This document shows, one piece after another, positions 1 through 8,515 of a DNA stretch of 64,000 bases. The stretch covers positions 1,223,001-1,287,000 of the forward strand of contig NZ_CP021912.1 in NCBI RefSeq assembly GCF_003264115.1, written 5' to 3'. The DNA comes from Erythrobacter sp. KY5 (GTDB lineage Bacteria; Pseudomonadota; Alphaproteobacteria; Sphingomonadales; Sphingomonadaceae). Positions within the stretch are counted from its first letter, which is position 1, and the number at the start of each line of letters is the position of its first letter. The notes under the pieces were generated by a model. It was not told the origin of the DNA and did no database searches. It saw only the letters and a list, made by a program, of their open reading frames with translations. The translations under genes were made by a program, and so were the position numbers.

Positions 1-783
1 CATGGTGGTGACAACACCCTTCACCGCTTCGAGATCGACACGGTAGGCAAGATTGTTGAAGGCCATCCTGCGCTCGTTGAGGAACGAAAGCTCAATCGCG
101 GTCAGGGCAAATTCGTCGCCGAGTTCGGGATAGGCGCGGCCCAGCTCCTTGGCGACGCGGTTGAAAGCGGCGTCGACGGTCAGGCCGGCCTCGGCGCAGA
201 TGACGAGGAGGTCGAGCGCGTCGGGAAGGCCCTTCTGGATCTCCTTGGTGCGCTTGTCGGCCTTGTTCTTCAGGAAGAGCTCAGGGCCCTTGTAGCCCAG
301 GAACAGGCAGCCAGCCATCGCGAGGAACTTGTAGAAGTCGCTCTTGATGTCGAAAACGTTGAAGTAATAGATCGCGAAGAAGCCGACGATGCCGAACACG
401 ACCGGCAAGACGGCGCGCAGGCCGATGACGATGACCGCGAGTTCCTTGTTGCGATAGCCGGCATGGGCGAGCTTCTGCTGCACCGCCTGGAGCTGGCTTT
501 GCTCAAGGACGTTCATCTTGCCAAGGCTGCTCTTGACCTTGTCGGTCGTATCGGACTTGCGCACGAGGCTGGCGCGCTTCTTGGTGCCCGAGGTGACGAT
601 GCCCGCCTTGAGCTCGTCGCGGCGTTCATTCAGCGCTTTGACGCGCTTGGCCATCGGGTCCTTGATCGTGATCGCGGCATAGATCGCCATGATCACGGCA
701 AAGGCTGCGAGACCTGCCAGGAGCGTGCCGACAAGGACAACGTCAAAGCCGAGCAGAGTGGGTCCGGATTCTTGATTCAGCAT
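1..783 (-). CDS. tadC: TadC, type II secretion F-family inner-membrane platform protein (3' part outside window)
   Basis: Inner-membrane platform protein of the Tad/Flp pilus, which pairs with TadB to couple pilin assembly to the motor ATPase. The visible 261 residues start with ATG at 783 and run off the window with no stop. Membrane segments lie near residues 12-38 and 114-141, with a third near 152-166. A T2SSF domain begins near residue 186, with the motif GLPDALDLLVICAEAGLT. It lies 19 bases downstream of tadB on the same strand, the usual tadB-tadC order. Family assignment is secure. The missing part should hold the last transmembrane helix. Confidence 0.93.
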   Translation of the reverse strand, partial: MLNQESGPTLLGFDVVLVGTLLAGLAAFAVIMAIYAAITIKDPMAKRVKALNERRDELKAGIVTSGTKKRASLVRKSDTTDKVKSSLGKMNVLEQSQLQAVQQKLAHAGYRNKELAVIVIGLRAVLPVVFGIVGFFAIYYFNVFDIKSDFYKFLAMAGCLFLGYKGPELFLKNKADKRTKEIQKGLPDALDLLVICAEAGLTVDAAFNRVAKELGRAYPELGDEFALTAIELSFLNERRMAFNNLAYRVDLEAVKGVVTTM

Positions 784-802
784 GATACTTCTCGTCTCCG
801 GA

Positions 803-1774
803 TCAGATCTCGAAACTGACCATTTTGGCCATGATGAAGATGCCGATGCTCATCCATACAAGGCCTCCAAGACCCGTCACCATCAGGCGTTCCTCGACGA
901 AGAAGCCGCCGATATAGGACGGGTTCACCGAGTAGATGAGACCGAACACGATGAAAGGCAGCGAGCCGACGATATAGGCCGAAGCTTTGGATTCCGAGCT
1001 CATCGCCTTGATCTTGAGCTTCATCTGCGTGCGCTTGCGCAGTACGTCGGCGAGGTTCGACAGCGTCTCTGCGAGGTTACCACCGGTCTCGCGCTGGATT
1101 GCGAGGGTGATGGTGAAAAAGTTGAACTCCGGAATGCCGAGGCGGTCTGCGGTTTCCTGAAGCGAATCTTCCATCGTCTTACCGATCTTGATACGCTCGA
1201 CGATGCCCTTGAATTCAAGGCCGACCGGGCCGGGGACTTCTTGTGCAACAACCGCCAGCGTCTCGGTCACGGGGAGGCCCGAGCGCAGGCCGCGCACGAG
1301 CAATTCGATGCCGTCTGCAAACTTTGCGTTGAAGTCGTTGGTGCGCTTCTTGATGAAGAAACTGACGACGAGGTGCGGCAGGCCAAGGCCCACGAATGCG
1401 CCAGCGGCAAGCGACAGGAACGGGGCGCCGGTCTGGATAAAGAGCAAGACGCCGACGACCAGAATGATCCCGAGCGTCGCATAGAGATATTGCGAAACGG
1501 TCCAGCCCTTGCCGGTCCGGTCGAGCCGCACTTCGAGCGCTTCCGTGCGTGAACCGGAGCCAGCGACCTTGTGGGTCTTCGGCTTGCGAGCGGCGATCGC
1601 TTTCTTGAACTGCGATTCAACCTTCGCATCGGTGCTTTCCGAGTGACGGTAGCGAAGCGCTTCAAGGCGGCGTTTCTGCGCTTTTCCCGCGCCCGAACCG
1701 GTGACGAGGATGTACCCGACCACCAGAGCCGAAAAGATCACCAGCGTGATCAGCAGGGTCTGAATGATTTCCAT
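803..1774 (-). CDS. tadB: TadB, type II secretion F-family inner-membrane platform protein
   Basis: Partner platform protein to TadC in the Tad/Flp pilus machine. The 323 residues open with a membrane segment at about 5-25, followed by a basic cytoplasmic stretch. Two central helices lie around 95-135. A T2SSF domain carries GIELLVRGLRSGLPVTET, and C-terminal helices end the protein. Length is normal for TadB. It is separated from cpaE upstream by an unusual 150-base gap where cpaF would normally sit, and is followed closely by tadC. Confidence 0.94.
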   Translation of the reverse strand: MEIIQTLLITLVIFSALVVGYILVTGSGAGKAQKRRLEALRYRHSESTDAKVESQFKKAIAARKPKTHKVAGSGSRTEALEVRLDRTGKGWTVSQYLYATLGIILVVGVLLFIQTGAPFLSLAAGAFVGLGLPHLVVSFFIKKRTNDFNAKFADGIELLVRGLRSGLPVTETLAVVAQEVPGPVGLEFKGIVERIKIGKTMEDSLQETADRLGIPEFNFFTITLAIQRETGGNLAETLSNLADVLRKRTQMKLKIKAMSSESKASAYIVGSLPFIVFGLIYSVNPSYIGGFFVEERLMVTGLGGLVWMSIGIFIMAKMVSFEI

Positions 1775-1924
1775 GTCTCTCGTGTCCTGCCTTCTCGTGA
1801 CGCCTCGTCACGCATGTTTGTCAGTTCATCGCGCCGCCCAGGTGGACGACCTGTCAGTTGCCGATCGGGCTTGACTGGATGAGGCTCGCGGGGTGGCGCG
1901 AGCCTCGTCAGCCTCGAGCATCAC
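1775..1924 (-). other. cpaE-tadB gap with two perfect hairpins; no cpaF
   Basis: The 150 bases between cpaE and tadB contain no gene. Two inverted repeats are visible. GAGGCTCGCG (1881-1890) pairs with CGCGAGCCTC (1897-1906) around a 6-base loop. CGTGACG (1796-1802) pairs with CGTCACG (1806-1812) around a 3-base loop. The first follows the cpaE stop closely but has no T-run on the minus strand, so it looks like an mRNA-stabilising or attenuating stem more than a classical terminator. Canonical alphaproteobacterial clusters have the cpaF ATPase gene in this slot. Confidence 0.6.
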
Positions 1925-3208
1925 CTATTCGGTGGGCTCTGCCTCTTCGGACTTGTCCTTCTTCGCGAGGAGCGACTTGAAGTCGAAACCGCCAAGCAGC
2001 GACTTCTTCTCTTCCGTCACCGAGGAAAGATCTTCCTCGCTGGCGCCCATCACGCGCTCGGCAATGCGCTTGACCGCGCTGGTCGCCTTCGAGTTCTTGT
2101 TTGCCTCGACAAATACCTGACCCAGCTTTGCCGCGTTCGATGCCGCTTTCACGTCATAAGGAATGACAAAGTCGATCTTGCGCTCGATCGAGGCTTCGAA
2201 ATCGGCCTTGCTGATTTCGGCAACACCCGGCTGGACCTTGTTGGCGACAATCATCGGGTGAGCGTGCGCTGCGTTGGTCTTGAGCCATGACAGGATGCGG
2301 ATCGTGTCGCGCGCCGAAGCCAGCGTGAGTTCGCAGGTCAGAAGGACCAGGTTCACATCGGCCAGAAGGTGCGGGAAGTTGATCAGCATGTTGCGCGGCA
2401 GATCGATGACAGTCATCTCGAACGCCTGGCGGAATTCTTCCTCCAGCTGCACGAAAGCCGAACCATCGGTCATCAGCGGTTGGCTGATGGGTGCCTCTGC
2501 CGACAGGATCGACAGGTTGTCGCTGGCGCGGATCATGGCGCGCTCGATGAACAGACCGTCGATACGGCTTGGATTGTCGATTGCGTCGGTGAGGCCGCGA
2601 CCCGGCTCCAGATCCAGCGCAAGTGCGCCGGTGCCGAAGTGAACGTCGAGGTCGAGCAGCGCAGTTGGAGCGCTGTGCTCCTCGCTGAACAGCCAGGATA
2701 GCGACGTTGCGATCGTCGAAGCGCCGACCCCGCCGCGCGTCCCGACCACTGCGGTCGAGATGTGACGCTTTACCGCCTCGCCGTCACCGCCCTTGGGCGA
2801 GGTGAAGACAGCAAGCGCTGCGTTGAGGGCATCGTGGACAGCCTGTGCGTTAAGAGGCTTGAGCAGGTAGTCGTGAATGCCGCTGGCGAGAAGGTCGCGG
2901 TAGAGGCGCACGTCGTTGACCTGGCCGATCGCGATCACGACCGTGCCTGGCTCGCACACTTCTGCAAGAGCGTTGATGTCGTTGAGCGGATCGCCGCTTT
3001 CCGACAGATCGACGATCAGGATTGCCGGCGATGCGCTGACGGACAGCGACTGGATCGCGTTGCGAAGACCGCCTTTGTTGCACTTTTCAGGCGGCCAGCC
3101 CATTTCAATCACGACCGGGCGCAGGACATCAAGCGCTGCGTCGTCGCAGATATAGGCTGCGAAGGGATCGCGATTGCCGGGAAGGCCCGATTTCCATGGA
3201 GCGTTCAT
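1925..3208 (-). CDS. cpaE: CpaE/TadZ-type pilus assembly and localisation ATPase
   Basis: MinD/ParA-like protein that positions the Tad pilus machine at the pole or membrane. The 427 residues have an N-terminal receiver-like domain (about 15-135, with ILIVDLS and YLLKPL). A MinD-type ATPase follows with a deviant Walker A, GTRGGVGAST, at residues 156-165. The usual lysine is replaced, as is common in CpaE. A charged C-terminal tail ends EEAEPTE. It starts two bases after the cpaD stop, so the pair is almost certainly co-transcribed and translationally coupled. Confidence 0.93.
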   Translation of the reverse strand: MNAPWKSGLPGNRDPFAAYICDDAALDVLRPVVIEMGWPPEKCNKGGLRNAIQSLSVSASPAILIVDLSESGDPLNDINALAEVCEPGTVVIAIGQVNDVRLYRDLLASGIHDYLLKPLNAQAVHDALNAALAVFTSPKGGDGEAVKRHISTAVVGTRGGVGASTIATSLSWLFSEEHSAPTALLDLDVHFGTGALALDLEPGRGLTDAIDNPSRIDGLFIERAMIRASDNLSILSAEAPISQPLMTDGSAFVQLEEEFRQAFEMTVIDLPRNMLINFPHLLADVNLVLLTCELTLASARDTIRILSWLKTNAAHAHPMIVANKVQPGVAEISKADFEASIERKIDFVIPYDVKAASNAAKLGQVFVEANKNSKATSAVKRIAERVMGASEEDLSSVTEEKKSLLGGFDFKSLLAKKDKSEEAEPTE

Positions 3209-3210
3209 TA

Positions 3211-3855
3211 TCAGTTACCTCCGCCTTGAGCGTTTTGTAGACCTTCGGCTCCGGTCGGCGTGGCCTCGCGATAAGTCTGGATGGCGCGGTTGCTGGTCGC
3301 GATGAGTGTCTCACCCGAACCCGTCTGCCCCTCAAGAAGGTCTTCCGGATTGGCTATCATGGCCGCCATGTTGGAATTGATCGCACAGCCGTAACCCGGG
3401 CTGGATGCATTGTTGTAATTCATGTCCGATTTGGTCGACCAATCCGGGCAACCCGGCACGGACGCATCGCTGCGGGTGATGACCACGCGAGCCTGTCCGG
3501 GGGCAAGCGTACCCGACGTGGTTGGAGCGACTTCGGTGACGATCAGGCCGTATCGACCGGCCAGCTCGTTCACGGCTTCGGCGACAGCCGGGTTGCTCGA
3601 CGGGTCCTCAATCGCGACACGGTCACCGTAGCGGAGATCCATCGTCTCGAACCAGCCATTGAGACGCTGTTGTTCGGAGATCGACAGGCCCGAGCGGTTG
3701 GTGTTCACGTCCATCGCGAAGTTGGTGCGTTCCACGACCGGCTGCTTGAGGCTGTAGAGCGAGGTGTTGGTGGCCATTCCACCGCAACCCGCGACTGCGA
3801 GCCCGAGCGAGAGGGCAACAGCGCCCATCAGTTTGCTGTTCTTTGCAAGTTTCAT
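3211..3855 (-). CDS. cpaD: CpaD pilus assembly lipoprotein
   Basis: Outer-membrane-associated lipoprotein of the Tad pilus that supports the CpaC secretin. I place the start at ATG 3855, preceded by AAAGG 8 bases upstream, which gives 214 residues. A longer ATG at 3873 lacks a ribosome site. The signal peptide ends in a lipobox (LAVAGC, Cys 24). The rest is a periplasmic CpaD domain with a VPGCPDWS motif and a second cysteine pair typical of the family. It sits between cpaC and cpaE with gaps of a few bases. Confidence 0.9.
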   Translation of the reverse strand: MKLAKNSKLMGAVALSLGLAVAGCGGMATNTSLYSLKQPVVERTNFAMDVNTNRSGLSISEQQRLNGWFETMDLRYGDRVAIEDPSSNPAVAEAVNELAGRYGLIVTEVAPTTSGTLAPGQARVVITRSDASVPGCPDWSTKSDMNYNNASSPGYGCAINSNMAAMIANPEDLLEGQTGSGETLIATSNRAIQTYREATPTGAEGLQNAQGGGN

Positions 3856-3878
3856 TGATTGAACCTTTCGCATTGGGC

Positions 3879-5657
3879 TTAAAGATCGAAGCCGGGTGTG
3901 ACGGCGTCTGCCTGGCGTTCGCGACCACGGTTCGAACGGTCATCCGCGCGGCGCTGTTGCGGCTGAGGGACTGACGGGACGATCGCGGCCGGATCGGCCT
4001 GGCTGATGTTGGGATTGGGAGCATCGGGCTCGGCCGCTGTCGGGCCGGGGCGACGTTCGCCGCTGACGCCATCATTGTCCTTATAGCCGATGAACTGCTC
4101 AAGTTCGTTTGCCGAGTGATAGCCATCCGTCGGCAGAGCGATGTCGCTCGCGTTGACCGGCTTCACCAGATACGGCGTCACAACGATCACCAGTTCGGTC
4201 TCACCGCGGCGGAAGTCGCGGCTGCGGAACAGGTTGCCCAAAATCGGCACATCGCCGAGGCCGGGGGCCTTATCGAGAGCGTTCTGAGCGTTGTTGCTCA
4301 GAAGGCCGGCGATCATGAAGCTCTGACCCGAACCAAGCTCGACCGTCGTTTCGGTGCGGCGAATGGTGAGCGCTGGCACCTGGAAGCCGTTGAGCGTGAC
4401 TGCGCCCTGCGAAGACAGCTCGGAGACTTCCGGACGGACGCGGATCGAGATCCGGCCATTCGAGAGAACCGTCGGCGTGTATGCGAGGCTCACACCGAAG
4501 TTGCGATACTCAATAGCGACGTTGCCAAGCCCTTGCGAAATCGGGATCGGGAATTCACCGCCTGCGAGAAAGGTCGCGGTCTCACCCGAAAGCGCAGTCA
4601 GGTTTGGCTGCGAGATCGTGGTGATGAGGCCGAGGCGTTCCGACAGATCGAGCGCGCCGATCGCGTCGAGGCCGAACAGGCGACCAAGGCCTGCAATCGT
4701 GGTTCCTCCGGTGTTGGAATCGATCCCGGGGCCGGTGAATGTAAGCGGATTGCCATTTGCGTCGAGCAGGAACTGCCCTTCAACGCCGGTCACGGCACCC
4801 GTTACCGGGTCAAAGATGGGCAGCCCGGCACGCGGGTTGGGGAAAGGGCCAGCGACCGGGTTCTGAACGCCCGCACCGACGCCCAATGGGCCGTTGCGGG
4901 GATCGAATCGACCCGTACCAAGCGAGCGTCCGGTGCCTACGCCGCCGCGGAAACCGCCGGTCGATGCGTCGACAGTCGTGAGGTTACCGCTGACAGCACG
5001 AACAAGGCTGCGGCTCACTTCGGCAAACTTGACCTGCAGGTTCACCTGAAGCGGTGTTGCCGTCTTCAGACGCGTGATCACGTTGGCCTGTTCACCAAGG
5101 AACGCGGTGACAAGGCGCTCTGCCTCGGCAGCGTCCTCGGGCGCAGCAACAGTGCCGGTAAGCAGCACGGTGTTGGTGCCCATCGTGGCGACGTTGACCT
5201 GTGCTTCAGGCATCGCGAGGGCGAGCATCTGGTCGATGCTGCCGATGTTCGAGCCGACGCGTACATTGGCGGAAAAGATCACTTCACCGCGAGCATCGCT
5301 TGCGTAGATCGTCGTCTCGCCGCCAGAACGTCCGAAAACGTAAAGCTGACGCTGCGACTTGATCTGCACATCGGCAACGTTTTCGTTGGCGACAAACACG
5401 TCGGCCATGGTGCCGGGCACCTGGACCAGCTCGCCGCGACCGATCGAGATTACGATCTCATCGCTCGGACTCACGACCTGCTGAGCGGTGGCTGTGCCGG
5501 TCGGCGCAGCTGCCAGAGGCAGCGCGGCGATGCTAGCAAGCAGCGCTTTTGCAAAGGACTTGGCTTTCATTGTCTGGGCCCCCGTGGATTTCCCTGATTG
5601 GCGTTCGGTCTTTTCAGCCGAAGCGCTCACATTTTTGATTGCGATGCGCATGGTCAT
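3879..5657 (-). CDS. cpaC: CpaC/RcpA outer-membrane secretin of the Tad pilus
   Basis: Forms the outer-membrane channel through which the Flp pilus is extruded. Three in-frame starts compete: ATG 5657, ATG 5651 (GAGGG 8 bases upstream, best by ribosome site) and ATG 5570, which directly begins a signal peptide ending TATAQQ. After an N-terminal pilus-domain (about 55-130) and a BON-like domain there is a Gly/Asn/Pro-rich insert at roughly residues 228-320. The secretin core follows with VELGSGQSFMIAGLL and the C-terminal VIVVTPYLV signature. A Gln/Arg-rich tail follows. It lies in a run with cpaB upstream and cpaD downstream. Confidence 0.93.
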   Translation of the reverse strand: MTMRIAIKNVSASAEKTERQSGKSTGAQTMKAKSFAKALLASIAALPLAAAPTGTATAQQVVSPSDEIVISIGRGELVQVPGTMADVFVANENVADVQIKSQRQLYVFGRSGGETTIYASDARGEVIFSANVRVGSNIGSIDQMLALAMPEAQVNVATMGTNTVLLTGTVAAPEDAAEAERLVTAFLGEQANVITRLKTATPLQVNLQVKFAEVSRSLVRAVSGNLTTVDASTGGFRGGVGTGRSLGTGRFDPRNGPLGVGAGVQNPVAGPFPNPRAGLPIFDPVTGAVTGVEGQFLLDANGNPLTFTGPGIDSNTGGTTIAGLGRLFGLDAIGALDLSERLGLITTISQPNLTALSGETATFLAGGEFPIPISQGLGNVAIEYRNFGVSLAYTPTVLSNGRISIRVRPEVSELSSQGAVTLNGFQVPALTIRRTETTVELGSGQSFMIAGLLSNNAQNALDKAPGLGDVPILGNLFRSRDFRRGETELVIVVTPYLVKPVNASDIALPTDGYHSANELEQFIGYKDNDGVSGERRPGPTAAEPDAPNPNISQADPAAIVPSVPQPQQRRADDRSNRGRERQADAVTPGFDL

Positions 5658-5662
5658 TTCCC

Positions 5663-6763
5663 TCAGCGAATGATCGTCGAGGCAGCGGTTGGAACAACCT
5701 GACCTGCTTCGCCGACGCCTTGCGCAGTGGACGATCCGACTGCGCGGCTGGCTGAACCGACCGGCACTTCGCTGGTTGCCTTGCCGCGGGTAACGCGGAC
5801 TGATGGGCCAGTGTAAACCGGCGCGCCGTTAACCGTGGATGCAACACCGGGTGCAGGCGGAGTGACGCGAGCCGGGCCACCATCGTTCTGCGGAGGGATG
5901 CTGCTGCGCTGGAAGCGCGAGACGTCGCCGCCGGTTGCAAAGGTCGAGCCCTTGTCCACGGGCTGACCCATGGCGGTGCGAAGGATACGCTCTTCTTCTT
6001 CAGGCGTAGCGTCGTCTGGAATTTCGAGATCGCCCGAGGCAATCGCGCGCTCAAGTTCGGCCTGGTTGTCGGCAATCGAACGCAGCACGAGAGTGAGCTG
6101 TCCGATCGTCTGGGCAACCGCGACCTTCTCAGCGATCTGCGGCGTCACTTCGAGTGTGACGGTACGGAACGCGCGAACGGCGGTCTTGCCTTCTTCGTTG
6201 GTAACCTGTTCGGTCGTCTGGTCGGTTGCAAGAACGCGGAGGTTACGAAGAACGGTTTCGGCTGCGTTGAGTGGGCGACCTTCGCCCGTCACGGTCTGGG
6301 TAAGAACCACGTCGACGCGGTCACCCGGGAAAACAAAGCCGGCAACGCCGGTCTTGGCCGACACAGGAACGGTAACAGCGCGCATACCCGGGCCGAGAGC
6401 CGCAGCGAGGAAGCCACGGTCGCCAGGGCTGACGAGCGAGCCTTGGGTCACCGGCTCACCGGCGGTAACCGGGAAGCGGACAACCGTGCCGAGCAACTGG
6501 CTCATGTCGGATTCGCCTTCGATGAAGTAGGCGTCCTGCACCAGCTCTTCAGGCCAGCGCTGATAACCCATGGCATCAGCGGTGATGATGGTACCGGCGG
6601 GCAGCGCACGGTTGGCGACCAGTACCTTGGGACCTGTCGGTTCCTGTACTGCTGCTTCCGCGCTTGGCGCTGCATCGCCTGCGAACATGCTCCGGGCAAG
6701 GATCGCGCTACCAATCGCAACGACCAGTGCACCAAGCAACAGAACCAGTTTCTTCCTATCCAT
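5663..6763 (-). CDS. cpaB: CpaB/RcpC Tad pilus assembly protein with SAF domain
   Basis: Periplasmic, membrane-anchored component that helps gate or stabilise the CpaC secretin. The 366 residues begin with a signal anchor (about 5-24). A SAF domain follows at about 48-110 with the ANRALPAGTIITADAM pattern, and then the RcpC domain with GDRVDVVLTQ. The C-terminal 80 residues are low-complexity and Ser/Pro/Gly-rich. The start ATG at 6763 follows a GAGGGGG run about 10 bases upstream on the minus strand. It lies between cpaA and cpaC in the expected order. Confidence 0.92.
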   Translation of the reverse strand: MDRKKLVLLLGALVVAIGSAILARSMFAGDAAPSAEAAVQEPTGPKVLVANRALPAGTIITADAMGYQRWPEELVQDAYFIEGESDMSQLLGTVVRFPVTAGEPVTQGSLVSPGDRGFLAAALGPGMRAVTVPVSAKTGVAGFVFPGDRVDVVLTQTVTGEGRPLNAAETVLRNLRVLATDQTTEQVTNEEGKTAVRAFRTVTLEVTPQIAEKVAVAQTIGQLTLVLRSIADNQAELERAIASGDLEIPDDATPEEEERILRTAMGQPVDKGSTFATGGDVSRFQRSSIPPQNDGGPARVTPPAPGVASTVNGAPVYTGPSVRVTRGKATSEVPVGSASRAVGSSTAQGVGEAGQVVPTAASTIIR

Positions 6764-6861
6764 GGCTAATAAGCCCCCTCGTGTCAGCCCTGAGAAATTG
6801 CGGGCAGGTATGGTTGCAACCGATAAGTCCTAATTGGTTAAGATCGGGTTCACGGGCGATC

Positions 6862-7359
6862 TCACGCAAATGCGGGAACCGAGATCAGTTTCGGGTAGAG
6901 AACCAGAAGCGCTCCGCCTGCGATGGCGACCCCGTAGGGCAGCACTCCGCGGGTCTTGGGACGCAAAATCATCAGGCGCAGGACGAAGAGCACGGCCATC
7001 ACGCCGCCGCACAGCGCCATGTACCAAAGCATGCCGAGGTAGCTCATCGGAGTGAACCAGAGCGCGAGCGCGCCCAGCAGCTTGATGTCGCCGCCGCCAA
7101 GAATGACGATATTGAGCCGGTAACCGATATACGCGACACCAACGAGAATACCGCAGACGACCAGCGCAAACCCGATTTGCCAGGCCACATCCGGCCACAG
7201 CGACAATCCGCTTGCCCACCAGAAAACAGGCGCACCCGCCGCAATTGCGATGTTGAGCCAGTTGGAAATGGTCCGCGACCGAATGTCGGTGAACGCCGCA
7301 ATCAGCAGTGCAATTGCCAAGGCAATCAGCAGTCCGTAGTGAATAGTCGTCATCAGCAT
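6862..7359 (-). CDS. cpaA: CpaA/TadV A24-family prepilin peptidase
   Basis: Inner-membrane aspartyl peptidase that cleaves the leader of Flp prepilin. The 165 residues form about six helices. The two catalytic aspartates are visible in the family motifs FTDIRSR (near residue 24) and GGGDIKLL (near 89). Like other CpaA proteins it lacks the N-terminal methylase domain of PilD. It is the first gene of the minus-strand Tad cluster here. No flp pilin gene precedes it: the next gene upstream is a divergent hydrolase. Confidence 0.93.
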   Translation of the reverse strand: MLMTTIHYGLLIALAIALLIAAFTDIRSRTISNWLNIAIAAGAPVFWWASGLSLWPDVAWQIGFALVVCGILVGVAYIGYRLNIVILGGGDIKLLGALALWFTPMSYLGMLWYMALCGGVMAVLFVLRLMILRPKTRGVLPYGVAIAGGALLVLYPKLISVPAFA

Positions 7360-7504
7360 ATGGCCCCCGAAGGTCGGAAGTTCGCGAAAGCCGGGACTTC
7401 CCCGTTTGCGGTTCCTCTTCGAGGGTGGGTGCTACAGGCGAGTGCTTACCAAATAGTAACCATGATCTTCGGCGACCCGGTTGGGGAACAGAGCGATTAG
7501 CAAA

Positions 7505-8515
7505 ATGAGCGATGCAGCAATCAGCGATGAAAACATGAGTGCAGAAGGTGCTATCGACAGACGCTCTATCCCGCCTGCTGCGAGCGAGAGCAATTGGCAG
7601 GCTGCCGATGGACATAGCTTGCGCCGGATAGATTGGCCCGGCGCATCGAACGATGCCGCGTCGTCCGCGCGCGGCTCGCTGCTGTTCATGCCGGGCCGCG
7701 GCGACACCTATGAAAAGTATCTGGAGAGCCTTGAAGAATGGCACCGCGCCGGATGGCGCGTGACCGCCGCAGACTGGCGGGGGCAAGCGGGCTCTGGCCG
7801 TCTCGGAGGCGACGCGGTTACCGGTCACATCGACGACTTCACCACCTGGACCCGCGACCTGGTGGAACTCTGGGATGGCTGGAAGAGCGAGGGTGCCGGC
7901 CCGCATGTGCTCGCCGGTCACTCGATGGGCGGTCATCTTATCATGCGCGCTCTGGTCGACGGCGATATTGCTCCCGATGCAGCAGTGCTGTCCGCGCCGA
8001 TGCTGGGCATGGCGGGACCTAAGCTTCCGCTGCCACTGCTTCACAATGTCGCAAAGGTGATGACCAAGGTCGGCGACCCGTTGCGACCGGCATGGAAATG
8101 GAGCGAGAAGCCCGGTGAGCTTCCGAAGGACCGGGTGAACCTGCTCACCCACGATCCCGACCGCTACGAGGACGAATCGTTCTGGCGCACCGTGCGACCC
8201 GAACTGGTCATGGGCCCGGCAAGCTGGGGCTGGGTCGAGCGCGCGTATGATTCGTGGCGCAAACTCGAAGAACCCGGCGCGATGGAGGCGGTGAAGACGC
8301 CCGTGCTGATCGTCTCAACGTCGAATGACAAGCTGGTCAGCCACGCTGCGAATGTCCGCGCTGCATCGCGGCTGCCCAATGCAAAGCTCGTCAGCTTCGG
8401 CAAGGAAGCGCACCACGAAATCCTTCGCGAAGTCGATCCTGTTCGCGACCGGATGATGAGCGAGATCGCAAAATTCCTCGACGAGTTCGCGCCTGCCGGG
8501 GATCCAGCGCGCTGA
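7505..8515 (+). CDS. Alpha/beta hydrolase, lysophospholipase-like
   Basis: Soluble serine hydrolase of the monoacylglycerol-lipase/lysophospholipase type. I choose ATG 7505 (336 residues); a TTG at 7481 and an ATG at 7535 are also in frame. The nucleophile elbow is GHSMGGH. An HxG-like oxyanion strand reads LLFMPGRGDT. The late acid and histidine lie in STSNDKLV and KEAHHEIL. The substrate is unknown. The stop TGA overlaps the start ATG of the downstream FAD oxidoreductase by one base, so the two are very likely co-translated. It diverges from the Tad cluster. Confidence 0.88.
   Translation: MSDAAISDENMSAEGAIDRRSIPPAASESNWQAADGHSLRRIDWPGASNDAASSARGSLLFMPGRGDTYEKYLESLEEWHRAGWRVTAADWRGQAGSGRLGGDAVTGHIDDFTTWTRDLVELWDGWKSEGAGPHVLAGHSMGGHLIMRALVDGDIAPDAAVLSAPMLGMAGPKLPLPLLHNVAKVMTKVGDPLRPAWKWSEKPGELPKDRVNLLTHDPDRYEDESFWRTVRPELVMGPASWGWVERAYDSWRKLEEPGAMEAVKTPVLIVSTSNDKLVSHAANVRAASRLPNAKLVSFGKEAHHEILREVDPVRDRMMSEIAKFLDEFAPAGDPAR

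Noticed and set aside
1815..1850. Possible remnant of the cpaF C-terminus (frame reading QVVHLGGAMN then stop)
   Set aside because: Only ten codons are open before an in-frame stop, and I cannot match them to CpaF. Too short to claim.
4116..5597. Long plus-strand open frame of 493 codons opposite cpaC
   Set aside because: It lies fully antisense to a clear secretin, is rich in Arg/His/Gly, and has no recognisable domain. Typical shadow in GC-rich DNA.
6830..8152. Minus-strand frame of 440 codons across cpaA and the hydrolase gene
   Set aside because: It overlaps two well-supported genes in another frame or strand and has no domain.
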